Below are positions 41,323 through 50,629 of a stretch of DNA of 64,000 nt, in pieces (position 1 is the stretch's first letter; each line of letters starts with the position of its first letter). Under the pieces are notes generated by a model. That model saw nothing but the letters and a program-made list of their open reading frames with translations. It was not told where the DNA came from and did no database searches. The stretch spans positions 1 through 64,000 of the forward strand of contig JABGOU010000008.1 in the NCBI GenBank assembly GCA_018645325.1, in the 5' to 3' direction. Source of the DNA: Desulfobacula sp. GTDB taxonomy: Bacteria > Desulfobacterota > Desulfobacteria > Desulfobacterales > Desulfobacteraceae. The position numbers and the translations under genes are program-made.

Positions 41323-43506
41323 CTATTCTTCAAGCTCTGAAATCGTCAGGTTGGCAGCCCTTAATTTTTCTGAGGTGATACTGGCAATTACCCCATACAG
41401 ATTCAATGCAATTTCCGGATAATCATTTTTCAGTTTGGAAAAATTTGTAATGCCTAATTTGAAGCAGGTGGAAAATTCACGGGCAATTATATCTGCAGAC
41501 CTTGGTGACCCGTCAATGAGAGACATTTCACCGAACATTGAACCATAGGTGCTTGTCAGCAGGCGTTTATGACGTTTTCCGCCCAGGGGCATACTGACGT
41601 CCACTGACCCCCTGACCAGCAGAAACATGGACCTTTCCGTATCCCCCATGGATATTATTTTTTCGCCCTTGTGAAAATCCTGCTTTTCAAGGTAATTTAA
41701 AATAATCTGACTGTGTTCTTCATGAATGCCTTTATATTTAAAAAACGTCTCCAAAGAAATTTCCCGGGGCAGGTCAAGTTTATCTTTATGGGTTTCCAGT
41801 ATACTGTCTTCAAAATATTCCACAGCAAGACTCGTATCAGGGAAGAATCTTTCTTCTCCAAAAACAGATACCAGTCCCTCTTCTGAAAGCAGGCTCCATT
41901 GATTGCTGTGGGGCCCCATATAACTGATGGCAAGTTCAACCTTCTGTTGTTTAAATAAAGAATAGGTTTGCCCAAGAACCTGACACCCGGTACTGTCGAT
42001 CCGATTGACCCGTTTCATATCCAGGACAATATATTTTGCCCCCTGTCTAACCAGTTTTTCCATTTTATCAACAAGGGTGTCTGCAGATCCGAAAAAAAGA
42101 GCTCCTTCCAATCCGATAACGCATATTTTGTGGCCATGTTTTTCCAGGATCACAATTGATTTTTCAAATCGTTGTTTTTTGGAGATCAGCTGTGATCCAT
42201 GGTGAATCGTCCGAATAACGGACCGACCCATCTGGGCGATGAATACAACAATAGAAACAAGAATCCCCACCCCCACGGCTATGATAAAATTAAACATGAG
42301 CCCGACAACCATTACCGTTAAGATAATAATCAAATCAAGGAGAAGTTCACTTCTATTCAGGCCCTTGCCCTTGAATATTTTTTTTATTATCAGAAGGCTT
42401 CTGTTATTCATTAATTGTGCACAGATATACACCACCACCCCAGCCATAGCTGAAGTTGGGATGTACCCCATGGGTTTGCCAAGGATCAATATAAAAAAAA
42501 GAATATACAGTCCACAGAATACCCCGGAAAACTGTGTCCTTGCCCCGGAAGAATAATTTAACGTAGAACGTCCCAGATATCCTGACACCGGAATTCCACC
42601 AAATATGGCACCCACGGAATTCCCAATTCCCTGGGCAATCAGCTCCCTGTTGCCCCGGGGCCGTGACCGGGTAATATTTTGAAGGGAAACAAGTGTTAAT
42701 AAGGACTCAATGGATCCCAGGACTGCAATGGCAAAAGCGGCAGGTACAATAACGGGAAAAAGAAGAAAAAAAGCGTTGTCTGGAAAGGCACTGTAAAAGC
42801 TGACCAGATAGGATAAAGAGGGGACAGCAAAAGGGACCTCACCGATAATCGGGCCCAGGGTTTCCAACGGCAAGACAATTTTAAAAATATGATACACACA
42901 TGTTCCTCCCAGTATTCCCAGAAGATGGGGGGGGAGTTTTGTTTTATATGTATTCCCCCAAAATATTATCAGTATGGTGCACAGGGTGACCACAAGTGTT
43001 GGCAGTGATATTTGTGCCAGGCCTTTGAATATTCCCTCTGATAGGTTCAGTTCTATTCCCAGGCAGGAATTAATCTGGCTGAAAATAATTAATAAAGAGG
43101 TTCCGTTTATAATTCCTAGGACAACAGGATATGAAATATTTTTCACCAGTGTTCCAAGCCGTAAAAGGCCAAACAAAATTTGAAAAATTCCACTGAGGAA
43201 AACCACAAAAAAAGCAATTGAAATGACTGAAACCATATCAGGGTTCACAGAGGAATTAAAATAACTGGTATTGACAAGTTTTGTGATGACAGAGGCAAAA
43301 ATAAATGCTGCCGGAACATTTGGTCCGGATATCATTATTTTTGTACTGCCAAACAAAGCCGCTATCAGTCCATTGAAAACCGATGAAAACATGCCGGCAA
43401 TAATACCGGCCCCGACAAATTCAGGTCCAAGCGGTGCAAAGGCAATCATACCATAAACAATGTTGCCGCTTAAAGACAACACAGACGCCGGAAGCGCTCC
43501 TGACAA
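41323..43506 (-). CDS. SulP transporter with STAS and cyclic-nucleotide-binding domains
   Basis: This is a protein of 727 or more residues. The SulP membrane part (~1-420) is recognisable from the NIVYGMIAFAPLGPEFVGAG and ISGPNVPAAFIFASV region. A STAS domain follows (~440-560, VLDMKRVNRIDSTGCQVLG), then a cNMP-binding domain (~585-700) with FGEMSLIDGSPRSADIIA as the phosphate-binding cassette. Transport of sulfate or bicarbonate gated by cAMP is plausible. Start problem: TTG at 43506 follows AAGGG, but the open frame continues upstream (…FLKLKGDLSGAL, a family-typical N-terminus) to a stop near 43600 without an ATG, so the true start may be CTG/ATT or a frameshift exists. Confidence 0.88.
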   Translation of the reverse strand: MSGALPASVLSLSGNIVYGMIAFAPLGPEFVGAGIIAGMFSSVFNGLIAALFGSTKIMISGPNVPAAFIFASVITKLVNTSYFNSSVNPDMVSVISIAFFVVFLSGIFQILFGLLRLGTLVKNISYPVVLGIINGTSLLIIFSQINSCLGIELNLSEGIFKGLAQISLPTLVVTLCTILIIFWGNTYKTKLPPHLLGILGGTCVYHIFKIVLPLETLGPIIGEVPFAVPSLSYLVSFYSAFPDNAFFLLFPVIVPAAFAIAVLGSIESLLTLVSLQNITRSRPRGNRELIAQGIGNSVGAIFGGIPVSGYLGRSTLNYSSGARTQFSGVFCGLYILFFILILGKPMGYIPTSAMAGVVVYICAQLMNNRSLLIIKKIFKGKGLNRSELLLDLIIILTVMVVGLMFNFIIAVGVGILVSIVVFIAQMGRSVIRTIHHGSQLISKKQRFEKSIVILEKHGHKICVIGLEGALFFGSADTLVDKMEKLVRQGAKYIVLDMKRVNRIDSTGCQVLGQTYSLFKQQKVELAISYMGPHSNQWSLLSEEGLVSVFGEERFFPDTSLAVEYFEDSILETHKDKLDLPREISLETFFKYKGIHEEHSQIILNYLEKQDFHKGEKIISMGDTERSMFLLVRGSVDVSMPLGGKRHKRLLTSTYGSMFGEMSLIDGSPRSADIIAREFSTCFKLGITNFSKLKNDYPEIALNLYGVIASITSEKLRAANLTISELEE

Positions 43507-43728
43507 GTCGCCCTTAAGTTTTAGAAAACTATATTTTTCCTTTAACTTCTCTATGTCCAGTCCTTTTTCATCCTGGGGTTGCAGGCAAAAAATCCTTCAT
43601 ACAAAAATTGTAAAAAATTTTTAATACAAACTATTTAACTTAATTTAATTTATTCTTCAAGATTTGAAGGTGAAATAAAATAAAAGATCTTCTCTCTTTG
43701 AATTTGTTCAGCCGACGAAAAAAGAGTG

Positions 43729-45054
43729 TCAGACTCCGTCGCTGTGAAGCTCCTTTGCTATTTCTATGAAACTTTTTTCACTTGCGAGAAAAGCATCTAC
43801 AACATCAGGATCAAATAATTCTCCTTTGTCTTTGATAATGATCTGTTTTGCTTTTTCGTGGTTCATTTTCTCTTTATAGCACCTTTTTGATGTCAGTGCA
43901 TCGTAAACATCCGCCAGGGCGACCATCCTTGCAGAAAGCGGGATCTTTTCCCCTTTCAACTGGTTTGGATAGCCTTTGCCATTCCATTTTTCATGATGAT
44001 AGTAGGCTATTTCCTTGGCAATGGTTAAAAATGTCTGGTCTTTAAATTTTCTGGTAATTTCAGAAAGAGTACGACCGCCGATAAGGGTGTGTATCTTAAT
44101 CTGTTCATACTCTTCTTTTGTAAGTCTTCCTTTTTTTAATAAAACAGCATCTGGAATACCAACTTTGCCTATATCGTGGAGAATGGATGACTGATAAATA
44201 TCTTCAACATACTGGGGAGTGATATAGTCTTTGAACTGAGGCATATCAGACATTTCCCGGGCAATAATCTTGCTGTACTCACGCATTCGCTCAAGGTGCC
44301 TGCCCGTATCCGTATCTCTATACTCAGATAATTTTGCAAGTCCCAGTACAATTCCGGATCTTGCATCTTTAACATCTTCGAAAGACTGTAACAGGTTTTT
44401 TTCAAGCAATTTTTTTTCAGTGATGTCTCTTACAACTCCCCTTACCCTGTCTGCTGGTAAATGTATATTAACCATAAGAGAAGCAGACATTTCTATAGTT
44501 TTTCGTCCACCGCCTTTGGTGTTAATTTCACATTCTATTGTGCTTGGATGTTTCTCATTATTTTTAATTTTGTTAAAAAATGTATTAAATCCTTCAATGT
44601 CATTTTGATCGAGATGATATGTAATATTGGTTCCTATGATGTCTTTTTCAGATCGTGCCAGAATCTTGCACATGGAATTGTTAACAAATTTGAAATCACC
44701 AGCAAAATTTATTTCATAATACCCTTCTTCAATACTCTCTAATATGATGCGGTATTTTTCATGGCTTTCCTGTAAATTATCTTCTGCCTCACGTCGTTTT
44801 TTTATATTTGCCTTGGCATGGGAACCAAAAACAATAAACAATGTGCATACAATTAATTTTTCATAAAATTGAAGTTCAGTTCCAATTATAATCATTCTCC
44901 AGCTTAAATCCGGTGAATCAAAAAAACGGATCAAGGCATTAAAAAACCAGAAGCAAATTGCTATGCCGATACCAAAAGCCAGCATTGAATCGCCTATACG
45001 ATCGCGGGAAGATTTTTCCTGCAGGCTTATTTGATTTTTAGAAACGATATCCAT
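43729..45054 (-). CDS. PAS/HD-GYP membrane protein (cyclic-di-GMP phosphodiesterase type)
   Basis: This is a 441-residue protein. Two membrane helices (~23-45 and 60-80) are followed by a PAS domain (~100-215, YRIILESIEEGYYEINFAGD) and an HD-GYP domain (~240-430). The metal site is complete: SILHDIGKVGIPD, then HTLIGGRTL, YHHEKWNGKGYP with the GYP loop, and MVALADVYDALTS. HD-GYP enzymes degrade cyclic di-GMP, so this should couple a PAS-sensed signal to c-di-GMP turnover. No partner diguanylate cyclase is adjacent. Confidence 0.9.
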   Translation of the reverse strand: MDIVSKNQISLQEKSSRDRIGDSMLAFGIGIAICFWFFNALIRFFDSPDLSWRMIIIGTELQFYEKLIVCTLFIVFGSHAKANIKKRREAEDNLQESHEKYRIILESIEEGYYEINFAGDFKFVNNSMCKILARSEKDIIGTNITYHLDQNDIEGFNTFFNKIKNNEKHPSTIECEINTKGGGRKTIEMSASLMVNIHLPADRVRGVVRDITEKKLLEKNLLQSFEDVKDARSGIVLGLAKLSEYRDTDTGRHLERMREYSKIIAREMSDMPQFKDYITPQYVEDIYQSSILHDIGKVGIPDAVLLKKGRLTKEEYEQIKIHTLIGGRTLSEITRKFKDQTFLTIAKEIAYYHHEKWNGKGYPNQLKGEKIPLSARMVALADVYDALTSKRCYKEKMNHEKAKQIIIKDKGELFDPDVVDAFLASEKSFIEIAKELHSDGV

Positions 45055-45330
45055 GTGTCCTCAAATTTTAATATTTGAAATACTCGATGTATTCCTTTGG
45101 TTAAAAATATCGCCCACCTTGCACTTGAAAAATTTTTCAGGTGTAAGGTCAGGCATTAAATATCGAAATGAAATTATTAGAAAATTTTATAGTGATAATC
45201 AAGCCATGTCAAGAACAACTAGCAGAACAACCAACAGAATCACCCGTATAATTGAACACCCGGGGGAACAAAATGAGTGGTAAGAGAATATGATAAATGT
45301 TCAAGAAAAATTGGTTGATTTTTATCTTTT

Positions 45331-45627
45331 TTAAATACCCATTGCATATGGGGTATTGATTTTACGATTTTTCTTTTTCGGTCTCGCTAGTTTGGAATTA
45401 AATTTTCGGTAACACCCGGGATAGATCATACCCTGGGTATTTGAATGTGAGCGCTTAAAAAGTTTTCCCAGCAAAATACTTGCCCCTAAAAACAAAATCA
45501 GCCCCATTCCGTTCAACCAAGGCATATATGGGCTGTCACTGCCGGCGATGAGCAAACCTGTCGCCCAGGCTGTTCCTGTGATTCCAATAAAACATTTTTC
45601 ATATATTGTTATTTGATATTGTTTCAT
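45331..45627 (-). CDS. small two-helix membrane protein, unknown
   Basis: This is a 98-residue protein with two hydrophobic segments (~residues 12-28 and 36-55) and a strongly basic C-terminal tail (KLARPKKKNRKINT). No family recognised. It is preceded by a modest AAAGGAC site. It lies just downstream of the S24-type repressor gene on the same strand (67 bases) and could be co-transcribed with it. The 45055-45330 gap beyond it holds nothing I can identify. Confidence 0.5.
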   Translation of the reverse strand: MKQYQITIYEKCFIGITGTAWATGLLIAGSDSPYMPWLNGMGLILFLGASILLGKLFKRSHSNTQGMIYPGCYRKFNSKLARPKKKNRKINTPYAMGI

Positions 45628-45694
45628 TTTTAAGTCCTTTTTTTAAAGCATTTCATCATTTGTTTATAAAACTAAACACATTAATCAAAAAAAA

Positions 45695-46348
45695 CTATCT
45701 ATATTCCCTGCAGCTCCAGATGACCTTACCGACAATTCTTACCCTGTCTGCTTCTTCTCTTTTAAGGTAGATGGGTTCATAATCCTTGTTATCACTGCAA
45801 AGGACCAGTTTATTCGGGTGTTTTTCTACTCGTTTTACTAAAATAGTATCTTCCACGCCTACTGCATATATGGCACCGGCAAGTATATTTTTTTGAGATT
45901 GATCAACCAGCACTGTATCCCCTTCTTTAATTACAGGTTCCATACTCTGACCGAAAACTTCCATGGCAACCATATCCCTGGCAGACCCCTTTGCAGAAAG
46001 CCATTTCGTTTGAAAAGAAAGATAATCTGTTATATTTTCATCACACTCAAATGATCCTGTTCCTGCAGAAAGTCTTGCCGCTACTTTTGGAATATATTTA
46101 AATTCAACATCCTGATCTGACTGTGTCTGGAGAAACACGTTTCCAATGCCGCTTTCAATCCATTGAGGATTAAAGCCAAACCTGCGATACAATTTGACAA
46201 TCCATTTGTCGGGAATTTTATTGTTGTTTCTTGCATGGGTTATCCCGGACCGGTTGATTTCAAGTTCTTTTGCAAGCTCTGACTGGGAATTGATACCTGT
46301 TGCATCAAGGATTCTTTTCAATAATACGTCTATTTTATTCTCAACCAT
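45695..46348 (-). CDS. HTH/S24-peptidase repressor (CI/LexA-like)
   Basis: This is a 217-residue regulator. The N-terminal CI-type helix-turn-helix (~8-65) has SQSELAKELEINRSGITHAR. The C-terminal S24 domain (~120-210) has the catalytic serine in VFGQSMEPVIKEGDTVLVD and the catalytic lysine in DTILVKRVEK. Self-cleavage upon RecA-ssDNA signalling is possible, but no Ala-Gly cleavage site is obvious; SAGTGSF near residue 95 is a candidate. No phage genes are near, so it looks like a host regulator. Target genes unknown. Confidence 0.85.
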   Translation of the reverse strand: MVENKIDVLLKRILDATGINSQSELAKELEINRSGITHARNNNKIPDKWIVKLYRRFGFNPQWIESGIGNVFLQTQSDQDVEFKYIPKVAARLSAGTGSFECDENITDYLSFQTKWLSAKGSARDMVAMEVFGQSMEPVIKEGDTVLVDQSQKNILAGAIYAVGVEDTILVKRVEKHPNKLVLCSDNKDYEPIYLKREEADRVRIVGKVIWSCREYR

Positions 46349-46547
46349 ATTTTCCTTTTAATTCTTTATTTTTTTGAAGTTATGTTTTTTTTTCACATAT
46401 GTTGAAAAAAAGCAACACTTTTTTTTATTTTTTTAAAAAAAAATAGGCCCCTGGTTACAAACTTTAAATCCAAGACTAAAGTTGTTAATCTGAAAATCAG
46501 ACTTATTTTTAAATTAAACTTTTAACAAAAAAAATGGATCAATTATC

Positions 46548-47483
46548 ATGGAAAAAATATTTATTTCAGGGGCTTCAGGATTTATAGGGAAAAAACTTGT
46601 TCGCCTTTTTTTATCAAAAGGATATCAGGTGCTTGGTATTGGCTCTTCTTCGACCAATCCATTTTTGGATGATCCGGTTTTAAAGGAGCAGGATTTAAAG
46701 GAGTTTGAAAAATTTGAATGGATAAGTTCCGACACCACTGTCCCGGGAAAGTGGCAGGATAAAGTTGCCCAATCAGATATTATTATTAATCTTGCCGGGC
46801 GAAATATTTTTCACTATTGGACGGAAAATTATAAAAAAGCAATTTATGACTCCCGCATATTAACAACAAGAAATATTGTCAATGCAATGGAAAAGGGTAA
46901 AACACAAAAATTTTTGACGGCTTCTGCTGCAGGAGTTTATGGAGATTGTAAAGACGATCTGATCACAGAAGAAAGATTGCCGGGAAAAGATTTTCTGGCA
47001 AATGTGTGTTTGGACTGGGAGAATGAAGGGTTAAAGGCGCAAGAAAAAGGGGCCAGGGTTGCGATTATGCGTTTCGGGGTTGTCCTGGGAGATGGAGGAG
47101 CGCTGTCTTTAATGACTCCAGCATTTAAAATGTTTGTGGGAGGCCCCCTGGGAGGAGGGCGGCACTGGTTTCCCTGGATCCATGTGACAGATCTTGAAAA
47201 AGCAATTGAATTCATACTTGGTAACAAAGAAATCATGGGTGTATTTAATTTTACAGGCCCCATGCCAATCCAGCAGAAACAATTTGCAAAAGTTCTTGGC
47301 CGGGTATTGACAAGGCCTTGTTTTATCAATGCCCCATCCTTTATGATCAAGGCAATTATGGGTGAGCTTGGCACCTCTCTTTTGCAAAGCCAAAGGGCTA
47401 TTCCAAAGAACTTGCTGGATTCAGGATATTCATTTGCTTTCCCAACACTGCAATCAGCTCTTGAGGATATTTTCAGAAAATAA
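46548..47483 (+). CDS. TIGR01777-family NAD-dependent epimerase-like protein
   Basis: This is a 311-residue short-chain dehydrogenase-like protein of the TIGR01777/SDR39U1 type. The Rossmann glycine motif is ISGASGFIGKKLV. Family motifs are NLAGRNIFHYWTENYK, LTASAAGVYGD and WFPWIHVTDL, with the C-terminal DUF1731-like domain (APSFMIKAIMGELGTSLLQS) for this family. Such proteins are sometimes called SulA-like cell-division inhibitors, but evidence for that is weak. A longer paralogue with an N-terminal SRPBCC domain lies at 59.1-60.4 kb. Substrate unknown. Confidence 0.88.
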   Translation: MEKIFISGASGFIGKKLVRLFLSKGYQVLGIGSSSTNPFLDDPVLKEQDLKEFEKFEWISSDTTVPGKWQDKVAQSDIIINLAGRNIFHYWTENYKKAIYDSRILTTRNIVNAMEKGKTQKFLTASAAGVYGDCKDDLITEERLPGKDFLANVCLDWENEGLKAQEKGARVAIMRFGVVLGDGGALSLMTPAFKMFVGGPLGGGRHWFPWIHVTDLEKAIEFILGNKEIMGVFNFTGPMPIQQKQFAKVLGRVLTRPCFINAPSFMIKAIMGELGTSLLQSQRAIPKNLLDSGYSFAFPTLQSALEDIFRK

Positions 47484-47636
47484 ATTTTTAATTGATAATT
47501 GGTCTATTTATTGTATATATAAAGGATGTTTAAATAGTTGCGGATGTGGTATGCAATTTGCAACTTTTTTCAAAGTTATTATGAAAGTTATAATGTATAT
47601 AAAAATAATTAAAATCGTTAACTAAGGAGAGTAGAA

Positions 47637-48098
47637 ATGGAATTTGGGTCCGTTGATGAAGTATTAAGTTTTGCCGTTGACAGGGAAAAAGAAGCTGTTG
47701 AATTTTATTCGTCTTTAGCAAAGGAAGCAACCAGGGCTTCACTTAAAGAAACCTTTGAGAGATTTGCCAAAGAAGAAGAAAAGCATGTTTCCCTTCTTTC
47801 AGATATGACAGGCAATAAAGATAAAATTGATTCCTATGAGTTTGAGGAAATTACAGATCTTAAAATCAGTGATTACATGGTGGAAACAGAGTATAAACAA
47901 GGTATGCCCATGCCTGAAATCCTTAAAATAGCTATGAAAAAAGAAGAGCAGGCAGTCAAGCTTTACTCAACGCTTGCGGACAAGACAGATAGTGAAGATG
48001 CAAAAAAAGTGTTCATGATCCTTGTCCAGGAAGAATCAAAACATAAACTTGCCCTGGAATCAATGTATGATGATTATCTTGCAGACCAGGATAATTAA
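47637..48098 (+). CDS. ferritin-like diiron protein (rubrerythrin domain only)
   Basis: This is a 153-residue four-helix-bundle protein. Two E-x-x-H pairs typical of rubrerythrin diiron sites are seen: FAKEEEKHVSLL in the first half and LVQEESKHKLALE in the second, with partner glutamates in REKEAVEFY and KKEEQAVKLY. The C-terminal rubredoxin domain of classical rubrerythrin is lacking, so electrons must come from a separate rubredoxin. Its role is probably peroxide reduction or iron handling. A clean AAGGAGAG site is present. A weak hairpin (48116-48140) follows. A second protein of this kind is at 57.0 kb. Confidence 0.85.
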   Translation: MEFGSVDEVLSFAVDREKEAVEFYSSLAKEATRASLKETFERFAKEEEKHVSLLSDMTGNKDKIDSYEFEEITDLKISDYMVETEYKQGMPMPEILKIAMKKEEQAVKLYSTLADKTDSEDAKKVFMILVQEESKHKLALESMYDDYLADQDN

Positions 48099-48250
48099 CT
48101 TATTATCATAAAAAGGGGTTGATAAACTTATTATCAACCCTGGCCCTATATATTGTCATTGATCTTTTTTATCAGGCAGTATTTTTATTTATATTAACAA
48201 TTTTATAATGTGGCCGTGTTTTTCTGGTGTGAATTAAGAATGCCTGAGTA

Positions 48251-48456
48251 AGGATTCACTCAAAAATAATAGTAATTGTTCAGCCCGTTAAAAAAAATCA
48301 TCCCCAAAGCCTTGTCTGATGGATATTTGCAGGAGGTTAAGCGAATAGCCTCGAAACAAATATCCATCAGACAGGGCGGGTTCGAGCGCAAGAGCTGAAT
48401 AATTACAAATAACTTTACATTTTCAAAAATCGGTAATTAATTTTTGAGTGAACCCT
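48251..48456. repeat. third palindrome family, copy 1 (split by a MITE)
   Basis: The left arm AGGATTCACTCAAAAAT (48251-48267) matches the complement of the right arm ATTTTTGAGTGAACCCT (48440-48456) with one mismatch. A MITE (48272-48406) sits between them. An uninterrupted relative lies at 60628-60676. Both lie just upstream of a plus-strand operon. Confidence 0.7.
48272..48406 (+). mobile_element. IS66-like MITE, copy E
   Basis: This is a 135-bp element with GTAATTGTTCAGC and an inverted TGAATAATTAC tip. Its flanks, AAATAATA and AAATAACT, match 6/8, which suggests an older insertion. It is inside the third-family palindrome and 60 bp upstream of the second acyl-CoA synthetase operon. Confidence 0.85.
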
Positions 48457-48468
48457 AAAGGAAGAAAA

Positions 48469-49836
48469 GTGAATTTAAAACATCTTTTCAAGCCATCAAC
48501 CATGGCAGTTGTCGGAGTGTCCACTTCCCAGGACAATCACCCGGCCAACGTGATCTATAATAAAAATCATTTACGATATCCTGTAAAGACATTTCCAGTG
48601 AATCCAAAGGGAGGCATCCTTAATCGGGAAACTCTTTATCCAAGTGTTAACCATATCAATGAAAATATTGATATGGCTGTTATTGCAGTGCGTGCAGAGT
48701 ATGTTATCAAGGTTGTGGAGCAGTGCATAAAAAAAGGAGTTAAGAGTGCTGTGATTATTTCCGGAGGATTTGCCGAGGTTGGAAATTTAAAGCTACAAAA
48801 TTTTCTTGTTGATATGGCAAAAGAAGCTTCTTTTCCTTTTATAGGTCCCAATTGTCTTGGAATTTATGCTCCTGATCATGTGGATACGTTTTTTCTGCCG
48901 GGAGAAAGGATAATCCGACCTGACAAAGGCAATATCGGTTTTGTAAGTCAAAGCGGGGGAGTGCTTGTGGATCAGATGGTTAAATTTGCAGGCCAGGGAA
49001 TTGGTGTGTCCCTTGGTGTCAGCATAGGAAACAAGGCTTGTATCAGGGAAACTGATATGCTGGACTGGTTCGATAAAGATCCCGGAACAAAGGCCATTGC
49101 CTTTTATATTGAAGGATTTGAAAAAAATGAAGGCAGGATGTTTATTAAAAGAGCGGAAAAATGTTCAAAACCCGTGGTTGTTTTAAAAGCCGGGAAAAGT
49201 AAAAAGGGAATTGAGGCGGTTTCCAGTCACACAGCCTCCCTGGCAGGTGATTACAGGGTGTTTTCCCAAATCATGAAACAATATTGTGTGGCTGAGGCAG
49301 AAAATGAACATGAGCTTACTTCCTTTTGCGAGGCTTTAAGCTGCTATCCAAAAGGGATAAGAGGTAATGTGGGTATTATTTCCCTGAGCGGCGGGCATGG
49401 AGTCTTAGCTGCGGATGCATGTGAATTGTACGGCATAAAAATACCTGTCCTGGAAAGAAAAACAATGGATGCCATCAGGGAAAAGCTGTCACGGGAGATA
49501 AGGGATATTGTTTCCCTTGTCAATCCCATGGATTTAACAGGGAGTTCTATTGACAGCGACATTGTGACCTCGGCAAGGCATTTGTCAAGAGATATGAATA
49601 TTGATTGTATACTGGCCCTGTTGATCCCTTATTCTCCAGGGGTTTCAGCCGATATAGGGGCAAAGCTCAGCCAGGTTGCAAGAAACGAGGGAAAGCCCAT
49701 GATTGCCTATGTTCCCAACGAGGATAAATATAAAATTATCATAGAAGGGTTTGAACTTAATAATATTCCTGTGGCATCTTCTGTGGAGGGGGCAGTTCTC
49801 ATGGCGAAGGCTTTGACGAGGTGCAGACCATGTTAA
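48469..49836 (+). CDS. acdA: ADP-forming acyl-CoA synthetase, alpha subunit (second operon)
   Basis: This is a ~455-residue paralogue of the 14.8-kb gene. The CoA-binding domain has AVVGVSTSQDNHPANVIYNK and FPVNPKGG, the ligase domain has FIGPNCLGIYAPD and VSQSGGVLVDQM, and the phospho-His is in SSHTASLAGDY. I chose GTG at 48469, which has AAAGGAAG 4-10 bases ahead; an earlier GTG at 48448 lies inside the repeat palindrome. Its 3' end overlaps the beta-subunit start by 7 bases. It makes ATP from an acyl-CoA, or activates an acid; substrate unknown. Confidence 0.88.
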   Translation: MNLKHLFKPSTMAVVGVSTSQDNHPANVIYNKNHLRYPVKTFPVNPKGGILNRETLYPSVNHINENIDMAVIAVRAEYVIKVVEQCIKKGVKSAVIISGGFAEVGNLKLQNFLVDMAKEASFPFIGPNCLGIYAPDHVDTFFLPGERIIRPDKGNIGFVSQSGGVLVDQMVKFAGQGIGVSLGVSIGNKACIRETDMLDWFDKDPGTKAIAFYIEGFEKNEGRMFIKRAEKCSKPVVVLKAGKSKKGIEAVSSHTASLAGDYRVFSQIMKQYCVAEAENEHELTSFCEALSCYPKGIRGNVGIISLSGGHGVLAADACELYGIKIPVLERKTMDAIREKLSREIRDIVSLVNPMDLTGSSIDSDIVTSARHLSRDMNIDCILALLIPYSPGVSADIGAKLSQVARNEGKPMIAYVPNEDKYKIIIEGFELNNIPVASSVEGAVLMAKALTRCRPC

Positions 49837-50510
49837 AGAAAAATCATAAAAAAATCATAGACCAGAGTAAATCTTTAGGATGGGTATTGGAACCTGATGC
49901 AAAAGCATTAATGAAATCACAGGGCTTTGATATACCCGATTTTATTTTAACCAATTCCTTTGGGGCGGCTGATGTATTTCTTAAAGATTGTAAAGGCCCG
50001 ATTGTGGCAAAGGCCGTTTCAAAAAAAATACTGCATAAGACGGAGCATAATGCTGTTGTTACAGGGATTTTTTCAAGTGATCATCTGAAAACTGAAATGG
50101 AAAGGCTGCTCAAACTTGAGGGATGTGAAAATATCCTTGTTGAACAGATGGTCCAGGGTATAGAGATTATTATCGGGGCAAAAAACGATTTCCAGTTCGG
50201 GCCTGTTATTGTCTTTGGAATTGGTGGTACATCCGTTGAAGTATATAATGATACTGCAATCAGGATGGCCCCTGTAAAGCCGGCTGATGTTTTTTCAATG
50301 GTAGGGTCTTTGAAAGCAAAAAAGCTTATTACCGGATATAGGGGAAAGCCTGGTGTGAATATGAAAATTTTTACGGATTTAATGGTAAAATTTTCCCATT
50401 TAATCATGGAACTTGAAAATGATATTGAATCCGTGGATTTAAACCCCGTGATTTGTACAATGGATCGTTGTGTCATAGCAGATGCAAGAATAATACTTCA
50501 GATGTCTTAG
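49830..50510 (+). CDS. acdB: ADP-forming acyl-CoA synthetase, beta subunit (second operon)
   Basis: This is a ~226-residue ATP-grasp subunit. Motifs are GPIVAKAVSKKILHKTEHNA, GIEIIIGAKNDFQFGPVIVF, GIGGTSVEVYNDTAIRMAP and VDLNPVICT near the end. ATG at 49830, with GAGG upstream, is preferred over an in-frame GTG at 49821. It overlaps the alpha gene, so translation is coupled. Exonuclease III follows after ~120 bases. Confidence 0.88.
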   Translation: MLKKNHKKIIDQSKSLGWVLEPDAKALMKSQGFDIPDFILTNSFGAADVFLKDCKGPIVAKAVSKKILHKTEHNAVVTGIFSSDHLKTEMERLLKLEGCENILVEQMVQGIEIIIGAKNDFQFGPVIVFGIGGTSVEVYNDTAIRMAPVKPADVFSMVGSLKAKKLITGYRGKPGVNMKIFTDLMVKFSHLIMELENDIESVDLNPVICTMDRCVIADARIILQMS

Positions 50511-50629
50511 GTGTGAACAAAAATGGTGATACATACATGTATCATGAGACAAAAAAACAAGAAACCTGCGCCAAAAAAACAAGCAATTTGTTCAAAAAAA
50601 CGGCCAGGCACAAGCAACAGGAAAAATTT

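Noticed and set aside
43705-43728. TTGTTCAGCC at ~43707, resembling the MITE left tip
   Set aside because: Only about ten bases match and no internal hairpin or right tip follows; could be chance.
48116-48140. Hairpin after the ferritin-like gene as a terminator
   Set aside because: A 10-bp stem is present but no T-run follows; kept only as a weak hairpin remark.
50453-50629. Extended N-terminus of exonuclease III
   Set aside because: It overlaps acdB, has no family match, and the ATG at 50630 with its own ribosome site gives a normal protein.
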